Shown: one piece after another, positions 34,440 to 47,771 of the stretch
Numbering within the stretch: the first letter of the stretch is position 1
How the letters are laid out: each line of letters opens with the position of its first letter
Origin: Bin87 sp034423595
GTDB taxonomy: Bacteria; Chloroflexota; Dehalococcoidia; Lucifugimonadales; UBA3495
Reading direction: 5' to 3'
NCBI GenBank assembly: GCA_965207025.1
Contig: OZ242258.1
Location: 372,001-436,000 of the forward strand
Length of the DNA stretch: 64,000 nt
Notes under the pieces: model-generated
What the model was told of the DNA's origin: nothing
What the model saw: only the letters and a program-made list of their open reading frames with translations
Database searches by the model: none
Program-made: the position numbers and the translations under genes

Positions 34440-34466
34440 TAAGCACGACAGCCGGCCGACGCTCCC

Positions 34467-39329
<4,863 letters not shown>

Positions 39330-39335
39330 GCGCTT

Positions 39336-39364
39336 TTGACCCTCCTGAACCCGTACCCTATAAT
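39336..39364 (+). promoter_or_regulatory. Promoter of the Gfo/Idh/MocA gene
   Basis: TTGACC (39336-39341) and a perfect TATAAT (39359-39364) are spaced by 17 nt, 72 nt before the ATG at 39436. Confidence 0.75.
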
Positions 39365-39435
39365 CCCTATCGCTGCGCCGCCGCCCTATACTTGCTTCCG
39401 GCGGTGACCTGAGGTATCGCCAAGGAGGTACTACT

Positions 39436-40470
39436 GTGGCAATCGAATCCGTCCGCGTCGGTCTCATCGGCGCCGGCCGCAACACCCGAGACCGGCACAT
39501 ACCCGGTTTCAACGGCACTCCCGGCGTCGAGATCGGCGCCGTTGCCAACCGGTCCCGCGAGTCCGGCCAGCGTGTCGCCGACGCCTTCAACATCCCCACC
39601 GTCTATGACAGCTGGGAAGAGCTGCTGGAGGATGAGAGCCTGGACGCGGTTTGCATCGGCACCTGGCCTTACATGCACCGCACCCTGACGATGGCCGCTT
39701 TGGCTGCCGGCAAGCACGTCCTTTGCGAAGCGCGCATGGCGATGAACGCTGCTGAGGCTCACGATATGCTGTCCGCTTCGCAACAGACCCCTGGGTTGGT
39801 TGCCCAGATCGTGCCGTCGCCCATGAGCTTCGGAATTGACGACCTCCTGATCCGGCTGATATCCGATGGATTTCTGGGCGAGTTGGTGTCCGTTGATGTT
39901 CAGTCCCAGACCGGGTTCGCCGACCGCGATTCGACTATGCACTGGCGGCAGGATCGGGACCTCAGCGGTTTCAACATCTTGAACATGGGGATCTGGTACG
40001 AGGCTATGATCCGTTGGGTCGGCCGCGCCACGCAGGTAATGGCCATGAGCAAAATTACGGTTCCCCATCGCAGGGACGACGATGGCAACTGGCGATCCGT
40101 CACCATACCTGACACGGTGGACATTCTCTGCCGCCTCGCCAATGGCGCCAACGCCCACCTGCGTTTCAGCGCCTGCGCCGGCCTCTCGCCCGGCAACTCC
40201 GTGTGGCTGTACGGCACCGAAGGCACGATCCACGTTGACAACCGGATGCGGGTGTTTGGCGGCAAGCGCGGTGATTCCGAATTGCAGGAAATCGCCAACC
40301 CACCGGAAAGCCGTTACGGCTGGGCTGTGGAGGAGGAATTCATCGCGTCCATCCGCGACGGAGCGCCCGTCATGCGCACTTCCTTTAACATCGGTGTCCA
40401 TTACATGGAGTGGACCGAAGCGGTAACCGCCAGCGCCCAAACCGGGGACGCGGTGTATTTGCCGTTGTAA
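39436..40470 (+). CDS. Gfo/Idh/MocA-family oxidoreductase with altered EKP motif
   Basis: 344-residue NAD(P)-dependent oxidoreductase-like protein. VGLIGAGRNTRDRHIPGF is the Rossmann start and EELLEDESLDAVCIGTW the second strand. The conserved EKP motif, whose Lys is catalytic, is replaced by EAR in HVLCEARMAMNAAEA. The C-terminal domain has WRQDRDLSGFNILNMGIW, in pattern, in place of the GGGxxxDxxxH block. AAGGAGG precedes ATG 39436. The fold is secure; ordinary dehydrogenase activity is doubtful. Confidence 0.83.
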   Translation: MAIESVRVGLIGAGRNTRDRHIPGFNGTPGVEIGAVANRSRESGQRVADAFNIPTVYDSWEELLEDESLDAVCIGTWPYMHRTLTMAALAAGKHVLCEARMAMNAAEAHDMLSASQQTPGLVAQIVPSPMSFGIDDLLIRLISDGFLGELVSVDVQSQTGFADRDSTMHWRQDRDLSGFNILNMGIWYEAMIRWVGRATQVMAMSKITVPHRRDDDGNWRSVTIPDTVDILCRLANGANAHLRFSACAGLSPGNSVWLYGTEGTIHVDNRMRVFGGKRGDSELQEIANPPESRYGWAVEEEFIASIRDGAPVMRTSFNIGVHYMEWTEAVTASAQTGDAVYLPL

Positions 40471-40493
40471 GTCTGCGGTCTAACGCACAATTC

Positions 40494-40521
40494 GTAGGGG
40501 AGACGCATGCGTCTCCCCTAC
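40494..40521. repeat. 28-nt GTAGGGG palindrome, variant arms
   Basis: A perfect 28-nt palindrome with GTAGGGG and CCCCTAC ends and an AGACGCATGCGTCT centre. It is the same length and ends as the copies at 30781, 53510 and 56554, but with a different core. Confidence 0.7.
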
Positions 40522-40545
40522 AGTTTTATCCTGTGCTACCGCAGG

Positions 40546-41088
40546 CTATCGGTCCACCAGGCACGCGATTGCCTGCGGCGCGGCCGTCGCCGCACGTTCC
40601 GAGAGCTCGGCGTCGTTCAGCGTAACGATGGGGTGCTCGATGATGGCCAGCCCGTATTCCGGGTCGCCGCGCATTCGGGACATGGCGTGCGCCTGGCTGA
40701 TGAACGGGCGGGTGGTTAACACCGTGGACGGGATTCCCAGCAATTCGGTTTCCATTGCGTCGTGCACACTGCACGCGGTGCAGGACCCTCATTCAGCAGT
40801 GGCGTGTATTGCCACGTCGATGCTCTTGGCGGTGCGCTGCAAGTCCTCGATGCGCGCCGGCCATTGCCAGCCGCCCTTGTTGTGCTCAACGGTTCCCTTG
40901 ATGTCGTACCGCTCTCCGATGATGGCGGCAATACGCCGCAGCAAATCCTCCGAATGAGGCTTGTTGTTGGCGAAAAGGCCAATTACCTTGCCGTCCAGCG
41001 TTGCCGGCCGCTGCGCCAGCCGCGCCGGCCCCTGCGGACCGTCATCGCGGGGGTCCAGGGTAACAATGGTGCCTTCCGGTGTGGTCAT
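40546..41088 (-). CDS. UGSC-family selenoprotein (in-frame TGA)
   Basis: 180-residue protein if TGA 40791-40789 (codon 100) is read as selenocysteine. The residues around it are HATAE-Sec-GSCTACS, exactly the U-G-S-C motif that names the UGSC (seleno)protein family. The frame continues past it with METELLGIPSTVLTTRPF, EYGLAIIEHPIVTLND to a TAG at 40546. The ATG at 41086-41088 has GAGGAGG 7 nt upstream. A SECIS-like hairpin follows the TGA. Standard calling gives two ORFs of 99 and about 73 codons. The biochemical role is not established; a redox role is likely. It follows the 332-residue partner gene. Confidence 0.85.
40758..40791 (-). promoter_or_regulatory. UGA Sec codon with SECIS-like hairpin in UGSC gene
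   Basis: After the UGA, CGCGUGCA (40777-40770) pairs with UGCACG and CG (40766-40758, one bulged A). A GUG loop lies 19 nt from the UGA. Position, stem length and G/U loop fit bacterial SECIS rules. Confidence 0.72.
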
Positions 41089-41189
41089 AACGAACCTCCT
41101 CTGATTTTCTTTCTGTTCAAAATCCGGTTGTGAGAGTGTCCAATAAGCTGGACGTGCATTTCAGGAGGGGGATGAGATTGTGAAGGAAT

Positions 41190-41229
41190 TCCCCCTCACC
41201 CCAACCCTCTCCCACCAGGGGAGAGGGAG
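41190..41229. repeat. CCCTCTCCC/GGGAGAGGG palindromic repeat
   Basis: A 9-bp stem CCCTCTCCC (41205-41213) with GGGAGAGGG (41219-41227) is preceded by CCCCCTCACCCCAA. It lies between the UGSC gene and its upstream partner. This C-rich dispersed form is common in Chloroflexota and other genomes. It might partly uncouple the two genes. Confidence 0.6.
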
Positions 41230-41243
41230 ATTTTAGACACGCC

Positions 41244-42242
41244 CTAAGGGACTTGCACTTGGCGCGCAACCGAGCGGCTGCTGCCCCAGGTGCTGATGAG
41301 GCTGACGAACCCGCCGGCCATGCCGCCGCCGGGCAACACGGTGATCCGGTCGGCGTCGGCTACTACCGGAACCATGCGGTCGTGATCCAGCTCGTGGCCC
41401 ATGCGGTGCCAGCGCATCCACTCCGCCACCGGGAGTTGGGCCTTGTCGTGCAGAAATTCGGCTACCTGACGCCGGCTCCAGCCGGCATCGGCAATATGGA
41501 GCATCGCCTCCGGGCTGATTACGCAGATTATCTCCGGCATTCCGGGGCCAAAGGCCAGCATCGAATGGGCCACGGTGGTCAGAAAGTCCGCGGGATCCCG
41601 GTCGCCGTGCAGGGTCACCTGCAACGGCCCCAGCGTAGCGTAAGCGGTGACTATCGTCGCGTCGCCGCCGTAGCCCAGTTCCGAGGCCAGCGACGGCCAG
41701 GGGCTGACGGCCAGGTTCTCGGGGAAGCAGAAGGTGATTTTGCCCGGATGCCCAAACGTGCTGTTGTCCATCACCACCGGAACGGAACCGTAGAAGTTGG
41801 CCTTAAACAGGTTGACCGCCCGGCCGATGGCGGCGTTGGCCCGGCTGCCGTTGCCCATCATCTCCACGCCCGGATTCATACCGATGGCGTCGGCGTAAGG
41901 GCCGCTGACCACCGTCAGCACGGTCACCCCGTTGGTGGACGTGCTGCTGGCGTGCAGGTTGAACGAGCGGTCGGCGATGGCCGACAGGGATGCCAGCACC
42001 ACCGGAAAATGCTCGGGGAGGCAGCCGGCCATCACCGCGTTGACCGCCGCTTTACCGGCCGTGAACCGCTTTTGCCGGATCGCCTCGGTGCCCAGGTCGT
42101 GATCGGCGGACACGCCGGCGTAGTCCAGCATCGCCTGCACGCGCTCCGGAGTAGGCGGCACGATGGGCAGGCCGTCGGTGAGGCCGTTGTCGAAGTAGTA
42201 GTCCTGGGCGGCGCTCCAGTCGTCGAAACTGTGTGTGGTCAC
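41244..42242 (-). CDS. Conserved protein upstream of the UGSC selenoprotein
   Basis: 332-residue soluble protein beginning from GTG 42242 behind AAGGAGAGG. Conserved-looking blocks are LTDGLPIVPPTPERVQAML in pattern, MAGCLPEHFPVVLA, NLHASSTSTNGVTVLTVVSG, GNGSRANAAIGRAVNL and STFGHPGKITFCFPEN. The PPTPERV start and the glycine-rich core are seen in proteins encoded beside UGSC genes, from memory of such loci. I cannot name a function. The order (this gene first, then the selenoprotein 155 nt later) suggests a common process. Confidence 0.7.
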   Translation of the reverse strand: MTTHSFDDWSAAQDYYFDNGLTDGLPIVPPTPERVQAMLDYAGVSADHDLGTEAIRQKRFTAGKAAVNAVMAGCLPEHFPVVLASLSAIADRSFNLHASSTSTNGVTVLTVVSGPYADAIGMNPGVEMMGNGSRANAAIGRAVNLFKANFYGSVPVVMDNSTFGHPGKITFCFPENLAVSPWPSLASELGYGGDATIVTAYATLGPLQVTLHGDRDPADFLTTVAHSMLAFGPGMPEIICVISPEAMLHIADAGWSRRQVAEFLHDKAQLPVAEWMRWHRMGHELDHDRMVPVVADADRITVLPGGGMAGGFVSLISTWGSSRSVARQVQVP

Positions 42243-42267
42243 AAAATCCTCTCCTTGGCTAGTATGC

Positions 42268-43668
42268 CTAGCGCCATGCTGTGCCTTGCCGGTAGTCGGG
42301 CGCGTTCATTGGTAGCCGTATCACCACATTTCGGTCTCCCAGTCGAGACGCGATGCGAGGCCGTGACTCTACAATATCGCCGAAGTCCAGCGATGTGGTG
42401 ATGATCGTGGGCAGGCGTTCTTCATAGCGATAGTTGATGATCTGAAATAGCTTATCTTCGGCAAAAGGAGTGCTGCGCTCAGTACCGAAATCGTCTAGCA
42501 CCAATAAATCCGTCGTCTTGATACTTTCCAGCAGGTCGCCGGGCATCACTGGATTGTCTGGGGCGAAGGACGCGCGCAAGTGGTCGAGCAAGTCCGAAAC
42601 TGTAGCAAAGAACACAATGTCGCCCTGTTGCTCCCGATAAGCAGCAGCGGCGACCGCGAGATGGGTCTTCCCCACCCCAACCTTGCCGTCCAAGAGTCTC
42701 CACTCGGTAGGATTTTCTTCTGTCCAGACCTTCATGCTGTGCAGCGCGAAGGACAGGCTATGTATGTCGTCCCTGTTCAAATCGCCTTTGCCTTCGGGAT
42801 TGAAGGAGGTAAAAGTCATACGATGGCGCATACCTGAAGGAATCGCCCCGAATCTTCCGCCCGTGGTGCTTCCTACGCGGCTCAACGTGAGGAGCCGAGC
42901 GAACCCGTCTTCGGAAGACAACCGGGTTCGCAAAAACTCGTCAAGATGACCTACTTCACCCCGCAGCGTGACCACTGTGGGCAAGCGCGCCGAGTGGCGA
43001 TAGGCCAACAATTGCATCAGCCGGTCCTGTCCCCAAGGACTGACTGGGCGCGTTGGTAGGTCATCTAGCACCAGCAAATGCGCCCCACGCACCTGTTCGA
43101 AAAGATCAACGAAGCTCAACTCGCTGTCGTCGTCAAACCCACCCCGCAGGTAATCCAGCAAGTCGGCGGCGGTGACGAAAAGGACCACTTCTCCCAGTTC
43201 AATTTGCCGGTTGGCTATGGCGGCCGCCAGAAATGTCTTACCGCTGCCGCTGGGTCCTGCGAAGGTAAGCCACCCTTCGGGCGCATCCGCATAGCGCTGA
43301 GCAGCTGTTAGTGCGCGATCAAAGACCGGCCGATCCGCCGCATTAGTAATGAATCCATCGGCGTCGTTGGTAGCAAAAGTGCAACGTCGCAACTGTCCGA
43401 GATTGCTATACCTTTCCAATCCAGCTACTCGGGTCTGCAACGTCTCACCAGCCGCTTGACACTGGCAAGGGAATATCTTGCCAAAGTCTGGATGGTTTAG
43501 CGGGACTCCACGTGATATCCAACCCATACCGGCGCAGATAGAGCATTGCTCACTTGGATTATCTATCGTCTGATTCCCAAGGTAAGCGTCCGTATCGTTC
43601 TCGGTAATCGTCCAAGTTGGTCTTGCGGCGATTCTGCGCAGAATCGAGCCTAGGCTTTCCATAGTCAT
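42268..43668 (-). CDS. dnaC: DnaC-like helicase loader with two AAA+ ATPase domains
   Basis: About 466 residues. The N terminus has a cysteine cluster (CSICAGMGW and CQCQ) as in many DnaC/DnaI relatives. Two complete ATPase modules follow in tandem. Module 1 has GPSGSGKTFLAAAIA and LLVLDDLPTRP. Module 2 has GKVGVGKTHLAVAA and LLVLDDFGTERSTPF. Both Walker A and B motifs look intact. Normal loaders have one module. The chosen start is ATG 43668, behind an AGGG-type site, overlapping dnaD by about 110 nt; a later start is possible. It is in line with dnaD and dnaB, so a replicative helicase loader role is strong. Confidence 0.85.
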   Translation of the reverse strand: MTMESLGSILRRIAARPTWTITENDTDAYLGNQTIDNPSEQCSICAGMGWISRGVPLNHPDFGKIFPCQCQAAGETLQTRVAGLERYSNLGQLRRCTFATNDADGFITNAADRPVFDRALTAAQRYADAPEGWLTFAGPSGSGKTFLAAAIANRQIELGEVVLFVTAADLLDYLRGGFDDDSELSFVDLFEQVRGAHLLVLDDLPTRPVSPWGQDRLMQLLAYRHSARLPTVVTLRGEVGHLDEFLRTRLSSEDGFARLLTLSRVGSTTGGRFGAIPSGMRHRMTFTSFNPEGKGDLNRDDIHSLSFALHSMKVWTEENPTEWRLLDGKVGVGKTHLAVAAAAYREQQGDIVFFATVSDLLDHLRASFAPDNPVMPGDLLESIKTTDLLVLDDFGTERSTPFAEDKLFQIINYRYEERLPTIITTSLDFGDIVESRPRIASRLGDRNVVIRLPMNAPDYRQGTAWR

Positions 43669-44374
43669 TGCCCTGCCCTCGCTCTCGCCGCTGGCCACCT
43701 AGGGCAGACGCGACGGCCTGACGGCGCTCACTTTCCCACTGCTTGAGTTTGTCGTTGATGTAGCTCCAGCTCCGTTTGTTTTGCTCTGCCGCGATTGCGA
43801 AAGCGTCTTCAATCCAGCTGGACGGATATTCCTCTTCAGCGGCCTTCAACTGCTCAGCCATGCTGTGGCCGAAGGTACCGATGTGCCGTTCGTACAGAGA
43901 AAATATGTTATCACGCAGCGGTATTGCTGGCACTGGCCTCTCGGCCTTCGGCACCGTCGCCAGGCCGGTGCCCTTGCCGGCAATCTCGGCCGGCGTCAAC
44001 GGCACCGATCCCGTTTCGGCCAGGTACTCCCGCGCCCGCTCGTCGTTGCTCAGCAGCCGCACGTCGCCGCCGATGCGAGCGGCGACCAGCGTTTCCCTGC
44101 TTAAAGCAGCCGCCAGAGCCTTGCGGATGGTGTCATCGCTGTCCAACTCTGCTGCCCGATGCAGGGCCACGTCATCCAGCAAGTCGTTTAGCGACAGTGA
44201 CGCCGGCGTTCTGCCTCTGGCGGGTTCCGCCGCCAGAATTGCCACTACCCGCAGCGAGACCTTCAATTCCCCCGGATCGTCAATTTCCGCTAGCCATTGT
44301 TCCAGCGCGACGGCCGGCACTGTTATCCGCCGGACGTTTCTCGGCAGTGGTCGAATACGCCCGGGCTGCGTCAT
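43559..44374 (-). CDS. dnaD: DnaD-domain primosome protein
   Basis: 271-residue replication initiation/restart protein. The C-terminal DnaB_2/DnaD domain is clear: GHSMAEQLKAAEEEYPSSW, then IEDAFAIAAEQNKRSWSYINDKLKQW in pattern (about 170-215), with the YxxxIxxxxxxW type helix. The N-terminal part resembles a winged-helix domain. The C-terminal tail is charged (RRERGQGNDYG). It starts at 44374, directly against the dnaB stop at 44375. Such proteins bring the helicase loader to DNA. Confidence 0.85.
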   Translation of the reverse strand: MTQPGRIRPLPRNVRRITVPAVALEQWLAEIDDPGELKVSLRVVAILAAEPARGRTPASLSLNDLLDDVALHRAAELDSDDTIRKALAAALSRETLVAARIGGDVRLLSNDERAREYLAETGSVPLTPAEIAGKGTGLATVPKAERPVPAIPLRDNIFSLYERHIGTFGHSMAEQLKAAEEEYPSSWIEDAFAIAAEQNKRSWSYINDKLKQWESERRQAVASALGGQRRERGQGNDYGKPRLDSAQNRRKTNLDDYRERYGRLPWESDDR

Positions 44375-45760
44375 TTACGCCACCGATTCTGCGTAGATCA
44401 TGTACGGATCAAATCGCATCAGCGTGTCGCGGAAGTACAGGTGGAGGCTGCCCGTCGGCCCGTGGCGGTGCTTGGCTACGATCAACTCCGCGATGTTGCG
44501 GGGGTACGGACGGCCCGGAGCGTGCTGTTCCCATTCGTCTTCGGTGAAGTTCCGGTCTTCTCGGTAGATGAACATAACGACGTCGGCGTCCTGCTCGATG
44601 CTGCCGCTGTCGCGCAGGTCGGATAGCTGCGGACGATGGCCCGGGCGGTTCTCCACAACGCGGCTCAATTGCGAGCAGGTGAAAACCGGCACTTTCAGGT
44701 CCCGCGCCATGGCCTTCAAAGAGCGGGAAATCTCGCTGATTTCCTGCACGCGATTCTCGCCGTAGCCGCGCCGGCTGCCCTGGCCCTGCACCAGTTGGAG
44801 GTAGTCCACCACCAGGAAGTCCAGGCCGTGCTCCAGTTTCAGCCTTTGGGACTTGCTCCGCATTTCCATGGCGGTCTGGAACGGGGTGTCGTCAATGAAG
44901 ATGGGCAGGCCGGAAAGCACGCCCACGGCGTTGGCGATGATGCTCTCTTCCTGCTCCGACAGCAGGCCCAAGCGCAGCCGGTGAGAATCGACGCCGGACT
45001 CGGCCACCAGTATGCGCATGGCCACCTGTTCCCGGCTCATCTCCAGGCTGAAAATCCCGCATACCTGGCCGCTTTTGGCGGCGTTAACGCAGATGTTCAG
45101 CGCCAGGCTGCTCTTGCCCAAGCCGGGCCTGGCGCCCACGATCAAGAGATCCGACCGTTGCATCCCGCCCAGCAGACTGTCCAGGTCGCTGTAGCCGCAT
45201 TGCAACGGCGGCATATCCGTCAACGAAACGTCGCCGATGTCGCCTTGCAGGTACACGTCCAGCACCGCGCTTAGCGGAACAAACCCACGTTCAGTGCTGG
45301 CCGGCTGCACGCTGAACAGAACGTCCACCGCTTGACGCATGGCGTCCTCAGCGTCGCTTGAGTCTTCATAGCCGATCCCGGCGATTTTACTGCCGGCATC
45401 TATGATCCGTCGCTTGGCCGCAGTGTCAGCTACAATGCCGGCGTAGTATTCCACGTTCACTGACGTGGGGGTATCCGCGATCAGCTGCCCCAAGTACGCA
45501 AGGCCGCCCACTTCTTCCAGACGGTCGCGCATCTGCAACTCACGGGCCACCGTGATCTGGTCAACGGCCTCGCCACGCTGGGATACCGAAATGCAGGCGT
45601 CAAAGCAAAACCGGTTGCGTGTCCGGTAAAAATCCTCCGCCTTGATCAGGGGCAACACCCGGTGCAGCGCCTCGCCGTCAATCAGCAACCCGCCCAGCAC
45701 CGCCGCCTCGGCTTCAAGGTCTTGCGGCTGTTGACGTTCGATGTACTGTGCGACGGTCAA
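44375..45760 (-). CDS. dnaB: Replicative DNA helicase DnaB
   Basis: RecA-fold hexameric helicase that unwinds DNA at the fork. 461 residues. The N-terminal domain has PQDLEAEAAVLGGLLIDG and the ATPase domain has GARPGLGKSSLALNI (Walker A). IFIDDTPFQTAMEMRSKSQRL and LVVDYLQLVQG (Walker B) follow, then the SRxxENRPGHRPQLSDLRDSGSIEQDAD region, split as VENRPGHRP and LSDLRDSGSIEQDAD. Full length. rplI lies 5 nt upstream, the usual rplI-dnaB order. Confidence 0.96.
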   Translation of the reverse strand: MTVAQYIERQQPQDLEAEAAVLGGLLIDGEALHRVLPLIKAEDFYRTRNRFCFDACISVSQRGEAVDQITVARELQMRDRLEEVGGLAYLGQLIADTPTSVNVEYYAGIVADTAAKRRIIDAGSKIAGIGYEDSSDAEDAMRQAVDVLFSVQPASTERGFVPLSAVLDVYLQGDIGDVSLTDMPPLQCGYSDLDSLLGGMQRSDLLIVGARPGLGKSSLALNICVNAAKSGQVCGIFSLEMSREQVAMRILVAESGVDSHRLRLGLLSEQEESIIANAVGVLSGLPIFIDDTPFQTAMEMRSKSQRLKLEHGLDFLVVDYLQLVQGQGSRRGYGENRVQEISEISRSLKAMARDLKVPVFTCSQLSRVVENRPGHRPQLSDLRDSGSIEQDADVVMFIYREDRNFTEDEWEQHAPGRPYPRNIAELIVAKHRHGPTGSLHLYFRDTLMRFDPYMIYAESVA

Positions 45761-45765
45761 GGCGG

Positions 45766-46215
45766 CTATTCCTCGATGGATGCGATCACGTTGACCGTCG
45801 CCCTGATTTCGCTGGACAGGTTCAGCACTACTTCGTATTCGCCCGGCTCGCGGATCGGCTCCACCGAGTTGGTGATGCGACGATCCAGTTCGCGTTCCAG
45901 CAGTTCGCCCAGCGCGTCGGCGATGCGGATGCCGCTGATCGCGCCGTAATACCGGCCCGTTGGAGTAATCCGGCCCGGGATGGTAACGGTAACGTTGTCC
46001 AGAGCTTCGGCCAATTCCTCCACTACCTGGGTCTCCCGTGCCCGCTCCGCGTCCCCTTCGGCTTTCACCTTTTCCAGCCGTTTCAGGGTTTCATCAGTGG
46101 CGATTTCAGCCAATCCCTTGGGCAGTAGGTAGTTGCGTGCGTACCCTCGGGAAACCCGCTTAACTTCGCCGGCGCGGGCCTGGTCGGGAACGTCTCGCAA
46201 AAACAACATCATCAT
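45766..46215 (-). CDS. rplI: 50S ribosomal protein L9
   Basis: Large-subunit protein at the base of the L1 stalk. LFLRDVPDQARAGEVKRVSRGYARNYLLPKG in pattern is the L9 N-terminal domain (usual form MkViLledV...GyarNyLiPkg). A connecting helix and the C-terminal domain with IRIADALGEL follow. The start is set at the ATG cluster 46215-46207, because the family starts there; the frame is open 13 codons more upstream. 149 residues, the usual length. Confidence 0.94.
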   Translation of the reverse strand: MMMLFLRDVPDQARAGEVKRVSRGYARNYLLPKGLAEIATDETLKRLEKVKAEGDAERARETQVVEELAEALDNVTVTIPGRITPTGRYYGAISGIRIADALGELLERELDRRITNSVEPIREPGEYEVVLNLSSEIRATVNVIASIEE

Positions 46216-46380
46216 AGTCAAGAGTGTACCTCTCATGCTGCCCCGGCGGCGCATTGTGCTAAACCGCCGGCGCTAAAAATTTGTAAACTGCGTGGTTAAT
46301 CCTCTTCGTCAGATTCGGAGGCATTGATGGCGGCGATGGCCTACAACTTGGTGGCGTCGCTCATCACCGGGTCAGCCGGG

Positions 46381-47310
46381 CTAGACCATGAACACCGGCG
46401 CGTCGTCCCGGTTGATGCGCTGCTCGCCGGCTATGCCCTCGCGGATGTGTCGGGGCAGGGTGAACATGGCAGCATGGCTTTCACCATCGTAGTGGAGCAG
46501 CCGTTTCGTCACTCGCTCCTCCGCTCGGCGGTCGATCTCATCGCATGTCAATTGGGGAAGCGGTGAATCCGATGCCACCGTGAATCCCCAAAGGGTAATG
46601 AATGACGGTACGTGCGCCTGATACGGCAGGGAATGAGCAAAAATGCCGTCCAGCGTGTTGTATATCGTGGTAAAGCACTCGTGCAGGCTGAGGTATCCTG
46701 CCGGCCCCGACTGTGTCACCAGTATGCCGCCCGGTTTCAATCGGGCCCGGGCGATGTTGTAGTACTCCTCGGTGTAAAGGAGATACGCCGGGCCGCCCTC
46801 CAGCGGGTCCACCAGGTCCATGATCATCACGTCGTATTGCTTGCTGTCGGCTTCCAGAAACTTGCGAGCATCATCGTGAACCAGCGTGGTGCGAGCGTCT
46901 TCAAATGCTCCCTGGTGGTGTTGTGGCAGATGCTCGCGGCACAACTCCACTACCTGCCGGTCCAGGTCAACCATCACCACGTTTTCCACCGTGCGGTGCG
47001 CCAGGGTCTCTCGCAGCGTCCCGCCTTCTCCGCCGCCGCCAATGAAGACCGTGCGCGGGTCGGGGTGCATCAACAACGCCGGATGAACGAGCGACTCGTG
47101 GTAAATGTGCTCGTCCCGCTCGGTCGATTGCGTCTTGCCGTCCAGCAGCAGGCTGCGACCGTACACCTCGGAATGGACGACCTCCACTCTTTGGTAGCCG
47201 GTGTGCCCGGAGAAGAGCACGTCATCCACCTTCAACATGACCGCAAGGTCCGGCATTACGGTCTCAATCACCCACTTCCCGGTGATTTCTTCCATTGGAT
47301 AGCTAGCCAC
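46381..47310 (-). CDS. speE: Spermidine synthase
   Basis: Transfers aminopropyl from decarboxylated AdoMet to putrescine or a related amine. 309 residues with the methyltransferase-like fold: SERDEHIYHESLVHPAL, FIGGGGEGGTLRE, MVDLDRQVV and MDLVDPLEGGPAYLLYTEEYY in pattern. The GGGEGGTLRE motif and the Asp residues of the active site are present. The C terminus (NRDDAPVFMV) is longer than in E. coli SpeE, so a different triamine or tetraamine product is possible. It follows speD on the same strand, 71 nt downstream. Confidence 0.9.
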   Translation of the reverse strand: MASYPMEEITGKWVIETVMPDLAVMLKVDDVLFSGHTGYQRVEVVHSEVYGRSLLLDGKTQSTERDEHIYHESLVHPALLMHPDPRTVFIGGGGEGGTLRETLAHRTVENVVMVDLDRQVVELCREHLPQHHQGAFEDARTTLVHDDARKFLEADSKQYDVMIMDLVDPLEGGPAYLLYTEEYYNIARARLKPGGILVTQSGPAGYLSLHECFTTIYNTLDGIFAHSLPYQAHVPSFITLWGFTVASDSPLPQLTCDEIDRRAEERVTKRLLHYDGESHAAMFTLPRHIREGIAGEQRINRDDAPVFMV

Positions 47311-47381
47311 GAATAAACCCTTTTGGAAAAGAACGAACCTGGCTCCGGCGCGACAGGCCCGCTATTGGCCTGCCTCGCGCG

Positions 47382-47771
47382 CTAGCTCACGAAATGAACG
47401 GCCTGCAGTTCGGCGACTCGCGCGCCACTGAGTCCGCGTCGGATCTGCGTAATCTGCGGATCTCGGCACCGGAGCGCAGCTACTATCGATTCAGTCGCCT
47501 GGTCCGGCATGTTCTGGTCGCCGCAAGTGAAAATATCCGCCGCCGCGTAACCGAGCTCCGGCCAGGTGTGTATGGAGATATGGGATTCGGCGATGGATAA
47601 AATGCCAGTCACTCCCTGGGGGGCGAACTGGTGAAACGATTCTCCGACTACGTGTGCGCCAACTCGTGCGGCCGCCGTCAGCAATTCCTCTCGGATGTAC
47701 TCCAAATCGTCAAGTAGTTCGGGATCGCAATCTCGGAGTTCCAACAGCACGTGCGTACCTAGTACATTCAA
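47382..47771 (-). CDS. speD: S-adenosylmethionine decarboxylase proenzyme, prokaryotic small type
   Basis: Supplies decarboxylated AdoMet for polyamine synthesis. 129 residues, small class 1B form. The self-cleavage site is Glu62-Ser63 in AESHISIHTWPE; Ser63 becomes the pyruvoyl group. His68 and Cys83 (DIFTCGD) are the processing and proton-donor residues. All are present. The ATG is at 47771. Upstream is a 344-nt gap with promoter-like sequences facing the other way. Confidence 0.95.
   Translation of the reverse strand: MNVLGTHVLLELRDCDPELLDDLEYIREELLTAAARVGAHVVGESFHQFAPQGVTGILSIAESHISIHTWPELGYAAADIFTCGDQNMPDQATESIVAALRCRDPQITQIRRGLSGARVAELQAVHFVS

Noticed and set aside
39367..40440. 357-codon minus-strand open frame
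   Set aside because: Antisense to the Gfo/Idh gene, which has a clear promoter and Rossmann motif.
46324..46566. 80-codon plus-strand frame beside speE
   Set aside because: Mostly antisense to the speE 3' end, no ribosome site or family.
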